DNA from: Moraxellaceae bacterium
Lineage (GTDB): Bacteria > Pseudomonadota > Gammaproteobacteria > Pseudomonadales > Ketobacteraceae
NCBI GenBank assembly: GCA_002402125.1
Contig: NVVG01000033.1
Coordinates: forward strand, 8,979-18,192
Direction: 5' to 3'
DNA: 9,214 bases
The notes below the pieces were generated by a model. That model saw only the letters and a list, made by a program, of their open reading frames with translations, searched no databases and was not told the origin of the DNA. Numbering within the stretch: position 1 is the first letter of the stretch; the number at the start of each line of letters is the position of its first letter. Both the position numbers and the translations under genes were made by a program. Shown one piece after another: positions 1 to 7,515 of the stretch.

Positions 1-200
1 ACAAAGGGCTTACCTTTACTATTTAACCAAGAAACTTCATAAGCATTCCATATATCAACACCTACAAAGGGCAACACCACTTTTTCAGGAAAATCGTCTC
101 GACCCTGCTGCCTAGATATCGGGTACAACAGTGAAGCATCATATTTATCAGGATATTCACTAACCTGGCCTAAAGGAGAATTCTCTGGGTTACCTACCAT
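1..200 (-). CDS. queF: NADPH-dependent 7-cyano-7-deazaguanine reductase, N-terminal part (cut by window edge)
   Basis: QueF reduces the nitrile preQ0 to the amine preQ1 with NADPH, a step in queuosine synthesis in the cytoplasm. Only about 66 codons are present; the gene continues past the left edge. The visible protein has the N-terminal pattern of the long (E. coli-type) QueF: NSPLGQVSEYPDKYDASLL, then LYPISR, then VDIWNAYEVSWLNSKGKP, which matches the E. coli DIWTLYELSWLNAKGLP segment as I recall it. The catalytic cysteine and NADPH motif lie outside the window. The ATG at 200-198 gives an N-terminus of the expected length. It starts three bases after the stop codon of the upstream permease gene, and I see no clear Shine-Dalgarno sequence before it, so translation may be coupled to the permease. 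Identity is firm from the motifs; completeness cannot be judged. Confidence 0.92.
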   Translation of the reverse strand, partial: MVGNPENSPLGQVSEYPDKYDASLLYPISRQQGRDDFPEKVVLPFVGVDIWNAYEVSWLNSKGKPF

Positions 201-203
201 ATA

Positions 204-977
204 TCAACTACGGATACCCGCACCTCGATTCAACAAAAACAGTGCCCAACTATAGAACACAACGATAAACAATGTGATCATTCCATAGGTCATCCAGAGA
301 CTCACATCCGTAACACCCAGAATGCCGTAACGAAAGCCATTCACCATATAAACAATTGGATTTGCCAAAGAAACGTTATACCAAAATTCAGGTAACATCG
401 TAAGTGAGTAGAATATCCCGCCAAGATAGGTCAGCGGAGTTAATATAAACGTAGGTACAATACTGATATCATCAAAACTTTTTGCAAACACCGCATTAAT
501 AAATCCAGCCAAGGAAAACACCACCGCCGTCAAAAATACGATACTAATCATAACCAACCAATTATGAATATGTAACTCCGCAAAAAACAATGATAAAACA
601 CTTACAATCAACCCTACTGCCAGGCCTCTGGCCACACCACCCATAACATAACCGATAATTATGATGTGATGGGGGGTTGGTGAAACCAATAGCTCTTCGA
701 TACTACGCTGAAATTTGGTGCTAAAAAATGACGACACAACATTGGAGTAACTATTGGTAATAACAGACATCATAATGAGGCCTGGCACAATAAATTGCAT
801 ATAATCAAAACCACCCATTTCACCTATACGGCTTCCAACCAGATTACCAAAAATCACAAAATATAATGCGATGGTTATCGCAGGTGGCAACAAGGTTTGG
901 ATCCAGATTCGAGAAAATCGCCGAATCTCTCTAGAAACTATTGCTACAAGTGCAACTTTTTGTTTTTGAATTTCCAT
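204..977 (-). CDS. yadH: ABC-2 type transporter permease, YadH family
   Basis: Inner-membrane permease of an ABC exporter; the substrate of the YadGH family is not established. The 257-residue product matches the usual length (E. coli YadH is about 256) and keeps the family's recognisable blocks: RIWIQTLLPPAITIALYF near residues 23-40, YMQFIVPGLIMMSVITN at 59-75, FQRSIEELLVSP at 89-100, and FDDISIVPTFILTPLTYLGG at 168-187. Hydrophobic stretches suggest six membrane segments at about 26-44, 60-80, 107-130, 139-162, 172-192 and 228-249. The ATG at 977 is preceded by AGAAGG at a spacing of 5, a good ribosome binding site. The gene lies 53 bp or less downstream of the ATPase gene on the same strand and 3 bp before queF, so the three probably form one operon. 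A plus-strand reading frame over its 5' end is a shadow. Confidence 0.93.
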   Translation of the reverse strand: MEIQKQKVALVAIVSREIRRFSRIWIQTLLPPAITIALYFVIFGNLVGSRIGEMGGFDYMQFIVPGLIMMSVITNSYSNVVSSFFSTKFQRSIEELLVSPTPHHIIIIGYVMGGVARGLAVGLIVSVLSLFFAELHIHNWLVMISIVFLTAVVFSLAGFINAVFAKSFDDISIVPTFILTPLTYLGGIFYSLTMLPEFWYNVSLANPIVYMVNGFRYGILGVTDVSLWMTYGMITLFIVVFYSWALFLLNRGAGIRS

Positions 978-1030
978 AAACGCCTTCTATCTCTAATATG
1001 TAAAGCTAACGACCTTAATAGTTTTGAAAG

Positions 1031-1954
1031 CTATCGGCTTGACGCCCCTTTAACTATATTCACGAACAATTCTTCCAAACGATTGGTCTTGTTCCTCATA
1101 CTCTTAACCTCGATGCCATCCGTTGCCAGCTTCTGGAATATTGGATTAAGCACCTGCCCCTTATTAACGTCCACCTCCAGAGTGTGAGCATCAACCAAGC
1201 GCATCTCAAAACCATCCACAGCAGGCAGTTCAAGCACATCATTTGACAGGTCAAATACGAAGGTCTCGTTATCCAACTTTCTCAACAGTGACTTCATATC
1301 GGTATTTTCAACAATCTCGCCATGATGGATTATCGCGATATTTCGACACAGCTGCTCAGCTTCTTCAAGGTAGTGTGTTGTCAAGATAATGGTGGTACCT
1401 TGACGATTAATTTCCACCAAGAATTCCCACATTGAGCGTCGCAGCTCAATATCCACACCCGCGGTAGGTTCATCAAGAATCAACAACTCCGGTTCATGAA
1501 CCATTGCACGGGCTATCATCAATCGTCGCTTCATACCACCTGATAAATTACGGGACACTTCGTCTCGCTTCTCCCACAAACCAAGCAAGCTCAGGTATTT
1601 TTGTGTTCGCTCTGCCGCAAGCCCTCGATCAATGCCATAGTAACCCGCTTGCATACGAACAATATCACCAACTTTCTCAAACTGATTAAAGTTAAACTCC
1701 TGGGGAACAACACCAACATATTTCTTTGCAAGTGAAAAATCTTCATCGATATCCACACCCATAATTTCTACGGTGCCGCTGGTTTTATTTACCAAAGAAC
1801 ACACTATACCTATGGTTGTGGATTTTCCTGCCCCATTTGGACCAAGCAACGCCATAAAATCACCTTGCTGGACCTCAAAGCTAATGCCTTTTAGTGCCTG
1901 AAACCCGCCTTTGTAGACTTTGTGTAAGTCCTTAACAAGCAATGCCGTCGCCAT
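1031..1954 (-). CDS. yadG: ABC transporter ATP-binding protein, YadG family
   Basis: Cytoplasmic ATPase that should pair with the adjacent YadH-type permease to drive export of an unknown substrate. All nucleotide-binding motifs are visible (numbered from an upstream ATG at 1963): Walker A GPNGAGKST at 41-49, Q-loop VPQEFNF with Q88, signature LSGGMKRR at 140-147, Walker B LLILDEP at 160-166 with catalytic E165, D-loop AGVD, and H-loop H197 in TTHYLEEAE. The C-terminal 100 residues (ETFVFDL...NRLEELFVNIV) match the YadG tail. I prefer the start at 1954 (MATALLVKDL): it gives 307 residues, lines up one-to-one with E. coli YadG (308), and has GAG about 9 bases upstream, whereas the ATG at 1963 has no evident Shine-Dalgarno. 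A perfect minus-strand -10 hexamer sits about 50 bp upstream. Confidence 0.94.
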   Translation of the reverse strand: MATALLVKDLHKVYKGGFQALKGISFEVQQGDFMALLGPNGAGKSTTIGIVCSLVNKTSGTVEIMGVDIDEDFSLAKKYVGVVPQEFNFNQFEKVGDIVRMQAGYYGIDRGLAAERTQKYLSLLGLWEKRDEVSRNLSGGMKRRLMIARAMVHEPELLILDEPTAGVDIELRRSMWEFLVEINRQGTTIILTTHYLEEAEQLCRNIAIIHHGEIVENTDMKSLLRKLDNETFVFDLSNDVLELPAVDGFEMRLVDAHTLEVDVNKGQVLNPIFQKLATDGIEVKSMRNKTNRLEELFVNIVKGASSR

Positions 1955-2002
1955 CGTAACCATCTCGAATCAATGAAAAGTAGTAAACCATAGAAAGTAA
2001 CA

Positions 2003-2008
2003 ATTATA
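2003..2008 (-). promoter_or_regulatory. Candidate -10 element for the yadG-yadH-queF operon
   Basis: On the minus strand this reads TATAAT, a perfect sigma-70 -10 hexamer, and it would put the transcript start near 1996, about 40 bases before the yadG start. No good -35 is found 16-18 bases further upstream (best is CTGTAT, which matches poorly) and there is no TGn extension, so a promoter here would be weak or activator-dependent. The position is plausible; activity is inference. Confidence 0.35.
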
Positions 2009-2241
2009 TTGGATCTTACTCCGATATACAGCAACGAAGTGGCCGCGAAACAATCTTTCCCAGTTTAATCGTGCCTCCCCGTAATAAATTCGCCATTTTC
2101 TTAGGAAAAGCAGTTTCAACCCCAAATATGGAACAGTACAATTCAATTTCAGAGTATTGCTTTGCAATTAACCCTAGAACATACTCTGACAAAGTGTCAT
2201 ATATGAACAAAAAGCAACTGACGCTATTGCATCACCTACAC

Positions 2242-2245
2242 AGGG
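2242..2245 (+). promoter_or_regulatory. Ribosome binding site of the RND exporter gene
   Basis: AGGG lies six bases before the ATG at 2252 and supports that start. The next in-frame methionine lies far inside the first periplasmic domain. Confidence 0.55.
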
Positions 2246-2251
2246 TCCACA

Positions 2252-4570
2252 ATGAAATCTCTCACAAAAGGATTTAGCCAACCCATAGCCAATTGGTTGG
2301 TGGATAATCGCCTTATTACGTTTATTGCCTCAATTTTACTCATAGCAGCCACAATACCCGGCCTAACGAATCTCACATTCAATGCGGACTATAAAGTATT
2401 TTTTGACCAAGACAATCCACAACTGCAAGCCCACGAATTTATCGAAGCCACCTATTCTAAAGGCGATAATATTCTATTTATTCTTGCACCAAAAAATAAC
2501 AACGTCTTCACACCCAAACACTTGGATGCCGTCGAATGGCTAACCGAGCAATCCTGGCTACTGCCATACTCGCAACGCGTAGACTCTATTACCAATTTTC
2601 AGCACACTAGCGCTACGGATGATGACTTACTGGTAGAAGATCTTGTTGAAAATGCGCTAGACAAGACCACCGCGGAAATTGACGTTATACAGAGTATTGC
2701 GATTAACGACCCCTTGCTTATTCATCGCTTGATTTCACCCACGGGTCACGTTACTGCTGTCAATGCGACACTAACTTTGCCAGATATAGATACCACCACT
2801 GCGTTAGCCGAAGTTATTCTAGCTGCCCGTGAATTAGAAAAAAAATTCACCCTCCTGCACCCAGGGTTTGATGTGTACATCTCAGGCATGGCGCCATTTA
2901 CTAATGCTTTTTCTGAAGTAGCTAACGATGATATGGCGAGACTAATGCCTGTTATGATGGGTGTTATCTTAGTCATGGTAAGTTTTCTTTTACGCTCCGT
3001 CGCATCCGCTGGGGTCACCCTCTCCATCGTCATTGTGACCGTCATATCAACCTTTGGTATCGTTGGCTGGTTCAATGTTGAACTTAACAGCATTAACACC
3101 GCGGCACCCACTATCATCCTAACGCTTGCTGTTGCCGACTGCATACATTTACTTACACATTTCCTGACTCAATTGAAATTGGGTAAAAGTAAAATTGACG
3201 CAATGAAATTCAGCTTGGATATTAATTTGCTGCCGGTATTCTTAACCAGTTTCACCACTGCTATCGGCTTCTTAAGCATGAATTTTAGTGATTCACCGCC
3301 ATTCCGCGAGCTGGGCACCATCTCCGCTCTCGGTGTTGCAATCGCATTTGTTTTTTCCATTACGCTCTTACCACAGCTCGCCATGTGGTTAACTCGAAAA
3401 ACACCCTCTCAGGATTTGGAGCGCAATCGAAACTTCGAGCATTTAGCGAATTTCACCATAAAACATCAAAATGCTCTCTTCTGGGGAACGCTGATCCTGG
3501 CTTTTAGCGCCATGTCTTTCATCCCGCAAAATGAGCTCAACGATGATAACGTCGAGTATTTTAGTAAAAACGTTAAGGTTAGACAGGCAGCAGATTTTGC
3601 AGAGAAAAACCTAGGCGGGGTCAACGTCATTGTCCACTCATTGTCTGCAGGTGAAACAAACGGTATCAATGATATTGCCTACCTAACCAAAGTTAGCGAC
3701 TTTGTTGACTGGTATCGAGCTCAACCCGAAGTAATGCATGTATTTTCCTATACAGAGATCATCAAACGGCTCAATAAAAATATGCATAACGATGACGATG
3801 CATGGTATCGCTTACCAGACTCCCGTGAGTTAGCCGCGCAGTACTCATTGATGTATGAAATGTCTCTACCCTTTGGTATGGATCTGAACAACCAAATTAA
3901 TTTGGATAAGTCCTCCATCCGCATCACCGTTACTCTGTCCAATATTAAGGCGAAAGAAATTCTTGCTTTAGAGTCTCGGGCTCAAGAATGGCTCGCGATA
4001 AATGCGCCCAACATCACATCCCCGGGAGCAGGACAGTCGATCATGTTCTCTAATATCGGTCAAAGAAATATACTGAGTATGATCAATGGCACTATCATTG
4101 CCACTTTGTTAATTTCATTAACACTGATGTTATCTCTTGGATCATGGAAATTAGGGCTTGTAAGCTTAATCCCCAATGCCTTTCCGCCATTGATCATGTT
4201 TGGTTTATGGGGTTTATTTGTAGGAGAGGTGAATTTGGGGGTAGCGGTAGTTTTCAGCGTAACTCTTGGTATTGTGGTGGATGACACCGTACACTTTTTA
4301 AGCAAGTTCTTGCGTGCTAAAAAAGACCACGGCCACAACACAGAACAAGCCATTCATTATGCATTTACTCATGTAGGAGCGTCCCTACTCATCACAACTT
4401 TCGTGCTTGCCTTGGGTTTTGGCACCCTCTATTGGTCCAATTTTACCGTAAACTCGACATTAGGCTTGATGGTTGCACTGACCATTCTCTTAGCCATCGT
4501 ATTTGATTTTCTATTTTTGCCAGCACTGTTATTAAAATTGAGTAGTTTGACTAAAAAGCTAGCTCGCTGA
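2252..4570 (+). CDS. RND superfamily exporter, MMPL/COG1033 type
   Basis: Twelve-span inner-membrane protein of 772 residues, probably a proton-driven exporter of a hydrophobic compound; substrate unknown. The layout is the two-fold RND repeat: a first span at 21-40, a periplasmic domain to about 228, five spans between 232 and 378, a span at 405-425, a second periplasmic domain to about 608, and five spans between 610 and 762. Acidic and histidine residues sit in matching places of the two halves, LAVADCIHLL at 292-301 (D296, H299) and GIVVDDTVHFLS at 673-684 (D677, D678, H681), as expected for the proton-relay segments of this family. It is shorter than AcrB-type pumps (about 1,030) and has no membrane-fusion or outer-membrane partner in the window, which argues against a classical drug-efflux tripartite pump. 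The ATG at 2252 follows CAGGG at a spacing of 6. Confidence 0.85.
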   Translation: MKSLTKGFSQPIANWLVDNRLITFIASILLIAATIPGLTNLTFNADYKVFFDQDNPQLQAHEFIEATYSKGDNILFILAPKNNNVFTPKHLDAVEWLTEQSWLLPYSQRVDSITNFQHTSATDDDLLVEDLVENALDKTTAEIDVIQSIAINDPLLIHRLISPTGHVTAVNATLTLPDIDTTTALAEVILAARELEKKFTLLHPGFDVYISGMAPFTNAFSEVANDDMARLMPVMMGVILVMVSFLLRSVASAGVTLSIVIVTVISTFGIVGWFNVELNSINTAAPTIILTLAVADCIHLLTHFLTQLKLGKSKIDAMKFSLDINLLPVFLTSFTTAIGFLSMNFSDSPPFRELGTISALGVAIAFVFSITLLPQLAMWLTRKTPSQDLERNRNFEHLANFTIKHQNALFWGTLILAFSAMSFIPQNELNDDNVEYFSKNVKVRQAADFAEKNLGGVNVIVHSLSAGETNGINDIAYLTKVSDFVDWYRAQPEVMHVFSYTEIIKRLNKNMHNDDDAWYRLPDSRELAAQYSLMYEMSLPFGMDLNNQINLDKSSIRITVTLSNIKAKEILALESRAQEWLAINAPNITSPGAGQSIMFSNIGQRNILSMINGTIIATLLISLTLMLSLGSWKLGLVSLIPNAFPPLIMFGLWGLFVGEVNLGVAVVFSVTLGIVVDDTVHFLSKFLRAKKDHGHNTEQAIHYAFTHVGASLLITTFVLALGFGTLYWSNFTVNSTLGLMVALTILLAIVFDFLFLPALLLKLSSLTKKLAR

Positions 4571-4661
4571 CGCACAAATTAGTGATTCTGCTATAAGGAT
4601 AACAACCGTAACCTTCCTTATAATCGTCCAACACCTATCCCTAAACAACTGTTCTAAAACA

Positions 4662-4696
4662 AAAAAGGCCGTTACAACAAATGTAACGGCCTTTTT
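4662..4696. terminator. Bidirectional intrinsic terminator between the exporter gene and tRNA-Gly
   Basis: A perfect 10-bp stem, GGCCGTTACA (4667-4676) with TGTAACGGCC (4682-4691), encloses the loop ACAAA. A5 lies on the left flank and T5 on the right. Read rightwards, the hairpin is followed by TTTTTAATTTT and can end the exporter transcript. Read leftwards, it is followed by TTTTTT and can end the tRNA transcript, whose mature 3' end is only 5 bases away from the right T run. One element can therefore serve two converging genes. Confidence 0.88.
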
Positions 4697-4701
4697 AATT
4701 T

Positions 4702-4777
<76 letters not shown>

Positions 4778-4828
4778 TTTTTACTAACCAGAGCATCAAC
4801 TACACACTCCGGCCAAATGGTGAGGCGT

Positions 4829-4857
4829 ATATTATGGATTTTGATCACTAAGGTCAA
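4829..4857 (-). promoter_or_regulatory. Candidate sigma-70 promoter of the tRNA-Gly gene
   Basis: On the minus strand TTGACC (4857-4852; five of six -35 bases) is followed after 17 bases by TAATAT (4834-4829; four of six -10 bases). The next bases, ACGCCTC, are GC-rich, as is usual for the discriminator of stable-RNA promoters under stringent control. The start would lie about 45 bases before the mature tRNA 5' end, leaving a leader for RNase P to remove. A CATAAT at 4836-4831 overlaps and could be used instead with a short 15-base spacer. Confidence 0.5.
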
Positions 4858-5039
4858 CAAAAAAGTAACAAACACCTTTAGCATCAACACAATCTGTTTA
4901 AACCTCCCTCACCAAGCAAACAATAAGTGCGCCGTTTTTTCACAAGCTTAACAAAAAAACCCAACACCCGATCAAAACTCGCTGTTTTTGCTTAAATAGT
5001 ATAAAAATCAGCCCCTAAGAAGTGCATAAGCCCAAACCC

Positions 5040-5081
5040 TGTCTATAGTTATTAGACAATCGTTCTTTACTCGGCGTTAAT
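5040..5081 (+). promoter_or_regulatory. Candidate promoter with overlapping dyad, upstream of the REC-PAS-GGDEF-EAL gene
   Basis: TAGACA at 5053-5058 (five of six -35 bases) and GTTAAT at 5076-5081 (four of six -10 bases) are 17 bases apart, which would place the start near 5088 with a leader of about 38 bases. The -35 hexamer is also the right arm of a perfect inverted repeat, TGTCTA (5040-5045), N7, TAGACA (5053-5058). A protein bound to that dyad would cover the -35. Both parts are predictions from pattern only. Confidence 0.33.
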
Positions 5082-5125
5082 TCACTTAATTAAACTGGGT
5101 ATATTGGAGTGCTGTTGCACGGACA

Positions 5126-7246
5126 ATGAATAGTCAAACTCAATACTCGATACTCATCATCGATGACAACCCAGCAAACCTCAAATTATTGCACGAATTA
5201 TTGAGCTGTAATGGTTATCGTGTGCGGGCTGCAAATACTCCAAAATTAGGTATAAGCTCCGCAAAAAAAACACCGCCCGACCTAATCCTTCTCGATATCG
5301 CCATGCCTGAAATGGACGGATACGATGTTTGTCAGATATTTAAAAAAGACCCTCAAACTGAACCTATCCCCGTTATATTTATTAGCGCCTCAGACGGTGC
5401 ATTTAACAAAGTAAAAGCCTTTGATGTAGGTGGCGTTGACTATATCAGCAAACCCTTTGATGCTACCGAGGTTCTCGCCAGAATTGAGAGCCATTTACAA
5501 TTAAGCGTTCTGCAAAAGCAAACACAGGAATCCTTAATCACCAGCCAAAACATGCTCGAAGCGATAATGGACAACTCGCCTGCGATAATATATATCAAAA
5601 GCATAGACGGTCAGTTTTTACAAATTAACAAGGAATTCGAACGGGTTACAGGATTTAAGGCTCGGGATATTATTGGCAAAACTGGTGACTCTATATTCTC
5701 ACCTAATTCGGCAAAACAATTCACTAAAAATGATAATGAAGTCATCAGCGAGTCACAATATGGTACTTTTGAGGAAACCTTAGAGCTAGACAGCGGTAAC
5801 TTAACCTTTCTCTCTCTAAAATTCCTGCTAAAAGATGCCAACGGAAACGACTTTGCGATTTGTGGTATATCGACAGATATAAGCAAACGTAAACAAGCTG
5901 AAGCCGAACTACAACATCTCGCCACATACGATACGCTAACCGACCTGCCGAACCGTGCCTTGTTCATGAGCATATTGGCTCAGCATCTAGCTTTGTTAAA
6001 TTCAACAGATTCAAAACACGCAATTCTCATTATTGATTTAGACAATTTCAAGAACATCAACGACTCTCTCGGGCATGAGACTGGAGACATATTGCTTGAG
6101 GAAGTTGCACGCCGCTTACAGAAATGTGTTCGCGAAGGTGATACCGTTTCTCGAATGGGCGGTGATGAATTTATTATATTATTACAGAACATACAATCAC
6201 CCACAGAAGCGGCAGATGTGTCTGAAAAAATCATTAGGGAATTGGCCCCCGAATTCAGCATCAATGAAAGACTCGCTTTTATCACACCTAGCATTGGTAT
6301 TGTCATAACCCCTGACAATGGACAAGATGAACATACCTTGTTGCGCAATGTTGACACTGCAATGAACCAAGCAAAGAAGCACGGTCGAAATACCTATCAG
6401 TTCTTTACTGATAAAATGAACAAAAATGTACTTGTACGAATGGAAATAGAAAAAGAACTACGGATTGCGCTACATAAAGGAGAAATCAACCCGTATTACC
6501 AACCAAAAATTGACACCAAAACCGGTAAAGTTTGTGGGTTTGAGGCATTATCCCGCTGGCATCACCCGACAATGGGTCAGGTAAGCCCCGCCATTTTCAT
6601 CCCCATCGCGGAAGAATCCAATCTTATTATTGCGCTCGACCGACATATACTAAAGACATCCATTGAAAAGTTTGGCCCGCTTATAAAAAATGGTTCCTTT
6701 ACTGGCACGATATCTGTCAACTTAACTGCACAACACTTTTTCCGCCATCAGTTATTAGAGTTTATCGATGGTCTACTCTGTGAATATGACTTTCCTGCAC
6801 ACCATCTCGACTTAGAAATAACGGAGGGAACCGTCATAGAAGATGTCGATACAGCCATTAAACTGATGGAAGAACTTCACGAACGAGGCATTCAGCTTTC
6901 AATTGACGACTTCGGCACTGGATATTCTTCTCTCAGTTACCTGAAAAGATTTCCAGTCAAATCACTCAAAATAGATATCAGCTTTATACGAGATCTTACA
7001 AAATCAGAGTCTGATAAAAATCTAGTCGCCTCCATTATTAATCTAGCTCAAGGTTTAAAGCTTGAATGTGTAGCTGAAGGTGTAGAAACAATTGAACAGG
7101 CTGATATCTTATACTCATTAAATTGCGACACACTACAAGGCTTTCTCTTCAGCCAAGCTATCGACTTCAACACAATTAGCGAAACCAAGGTACTCGAAGA
7201 AAAATTCACCACACACCTAGATTCAACCGACCAAGACAACAAATAG
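5126..7246 (+). CDS. Response regulator with PAS, GGDEF and EAL domains (c-di-GMP synthase/phosphodiesterase)
   Basis: Cytoplasmic 706-residue protein predicted to make and break cyclic di-GMP under phosphorylation control. Domain order: REC about 7-125, PAS about 140-255, GGDEF about 262-428, EAL about 440-690. REC keeps the acidic pair D13/D14, phosphoacceptor D57, S87 and K109 (SKPF). The GGDEF motif is intact at 345-349, with a product-inhibition site RxxD at R336-D339 five residues before it. The EAL domain keeps E473-A-L-x-R477, N532, E564, D594-D595-FGTGYSS, K615, E651 and Q671, the metal-binding and catalytic set. Both activities therefore look possible. There are no membrane spans or signal peptide. 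No histidine kinase is next to it in this window, so its phosphodonor is unknown. The ATG at 5126 lacks a strong Shine-Dalgarno (only CGGA nearby), but no other start lies between it and the upstream in-frame stop at 5087. Confidence 0.93.
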   Translation: MNSQTQYSILIIDDNPANLKLLHELLSCNGYRVRAANTPKLGISSAKKTPPDLILLDIAMPEMDGYDVCQIFKKDPQTEPIPVIFISASDGAFNKVKAFDVGGVDYISKPFDATEVLARIESHLQLSVLQKQTQESLITSQNMLEAIMDNSPAIIYIKSIDGQFLQINKEFERVTGFKARDIIGKTGDSIFSPNSAKQFTKNDNEVISESQYGTFEETLELDSGNLTFLSLKFLLKDANGNDFAICGISTDISKRKQAEAELQHLATYDTLTDLPNRALFMSILAQHLALLNSTDSKHAILIIDLDNFKNINDSLGHETGDILLEEVARRLQKCVREGDTVSRMGGDEFIILLQNIQSPTEAADVSEKIIRELAPEFSINERLAFITPSIGIVITPDNGQDEHTLLRNVDTAMNQAKKHGRNTYQFFTDKMNKNVLVRMEIEKELRIALHKGEINPYYQPKIDTKTGKVCGFEALSRWHHPTMGQVSPAIFIPIAEESNLIIALDRHILKTSIEKFGPLIKNGSFTGTISVNLTAQHFFRHQLLEFIDGLLCEYDFPAHHLDLEITEGTVIEDVDTAIKLMEELHERGIQLSIDDFGTGYSSLSYLKRFPVKSLKIDISFIRDLTKSESDKNLVASIINLAQGLKLECVAEGVETIEQADILYSLNCDTLQGFLFSQAIDFNTISETKVLEEKFTTHLDSTDQDNK

Positions 7247-7515
7247 CTCTCAAAAAACTTTTCAAAACCCCATCATCATACTCTTATCATAAAAGCCCCA
7301 TTATCTCCCTCATATCATGATAGAAGACCACAATAAGCTGCATCTACACCTGAAATATTTATGTGATAGCAGATTGCGCCCCAATTGGGTAAAATAGCCA
7401 CATCTCCAATCTAGAAGAGCACTTTTACGTCCCCCTCCTCTCTATGACGTCGTATTAGACTCATCAGGAACACGTTTCTTTTAGGTTTACACCCCACCAT
7501 AAACGGCATAAACAT
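7247..7515. other. Intergenic region between the c-di-GMP gene and rimO
   Basis: About 270 bp without a credible gene. It has two perfect 10-bp palindromes, TATCATGATA (7313-7322) and CCCAATTGGG (7380-7389). The second is directly followed by TAAAAT (7390-7395), a possible -10 for rimO, although I find no good -35 at the right distance. No GC-rich hairpin with a T run follows the upstream stop codon, so I cannot name a terminator. Confidence 0.4.

Larger units (their letters stand above)
1964..2251. other. Divergent intergenic spacer between yadG and the RND exporter gene
   Basis: About 290 bp that must hold the start signals for both divergent genes. Apart from the minus-strand TATAAT described separately, I see only weak plus-strand promoter matches (for example TTGCTT at 2157 and CATACT at 2180, spacing 17). 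Short reading frames cross the spacer on both strands, but none has a recognisable protein or a good ribosome binding site, and I treat them as chance. No strong hairpin or repeat was seen. Confidence 0.5.
4778..5125. other. Intergenic region between tRNA-Gly and the c-di-GMP gene
   Basis: About 350 bp between divergent transcripts. The left part holds the candidate tRNA promoter; the right part (5040-5081) holds a candidate promoter and dyad for the downstream gene. The middle, roughly 4860-5035, is AT-rich and I see nothing in it beyond a poorly supported TATAAA at 5000-5005 with no matching -35. The short plus-strand reading frame at 4751-4951 overlaps the tRNA gene and is not credible. 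Confidence 0.5.

Noticed and set aside
1970..2210. Two overlapping minus-strand reading frames upstream of yadG
   Set aside because: They overlap each other in different frames, show no recognisable protein features, and occupy the likely promoter region.
2071..2277. Small plus-strand reading frame across the yadG/exporter spacer
   Set aside because: It overlaps the well-supported exporter start, has no ribosome binding site, and its product resembles nothing I know.
4592..4622. Inverted repeat TATAAGGA ... TCCTTATA after the exporter gene
   Set aside because: An 8-bp AT-rich stem with a 15-base loop and no T run; the hairpin at 4662-4696 explains termination better.
5106..5118. Sigma-54-like GG...TTGC pattern before the c-di-GMP gene
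   Set aside because: The gap between GG and GC is 9 rather than 10 bases, and a start 12 bases further on would lie inside the coding region.
5980..6357. Long antisense reading frame inside the GGDEF domain region
   Set aside because: It lies opposite a strongly conserved domain and has no ribosome binding site or recognisable product; it is a shadow of the coding strand.
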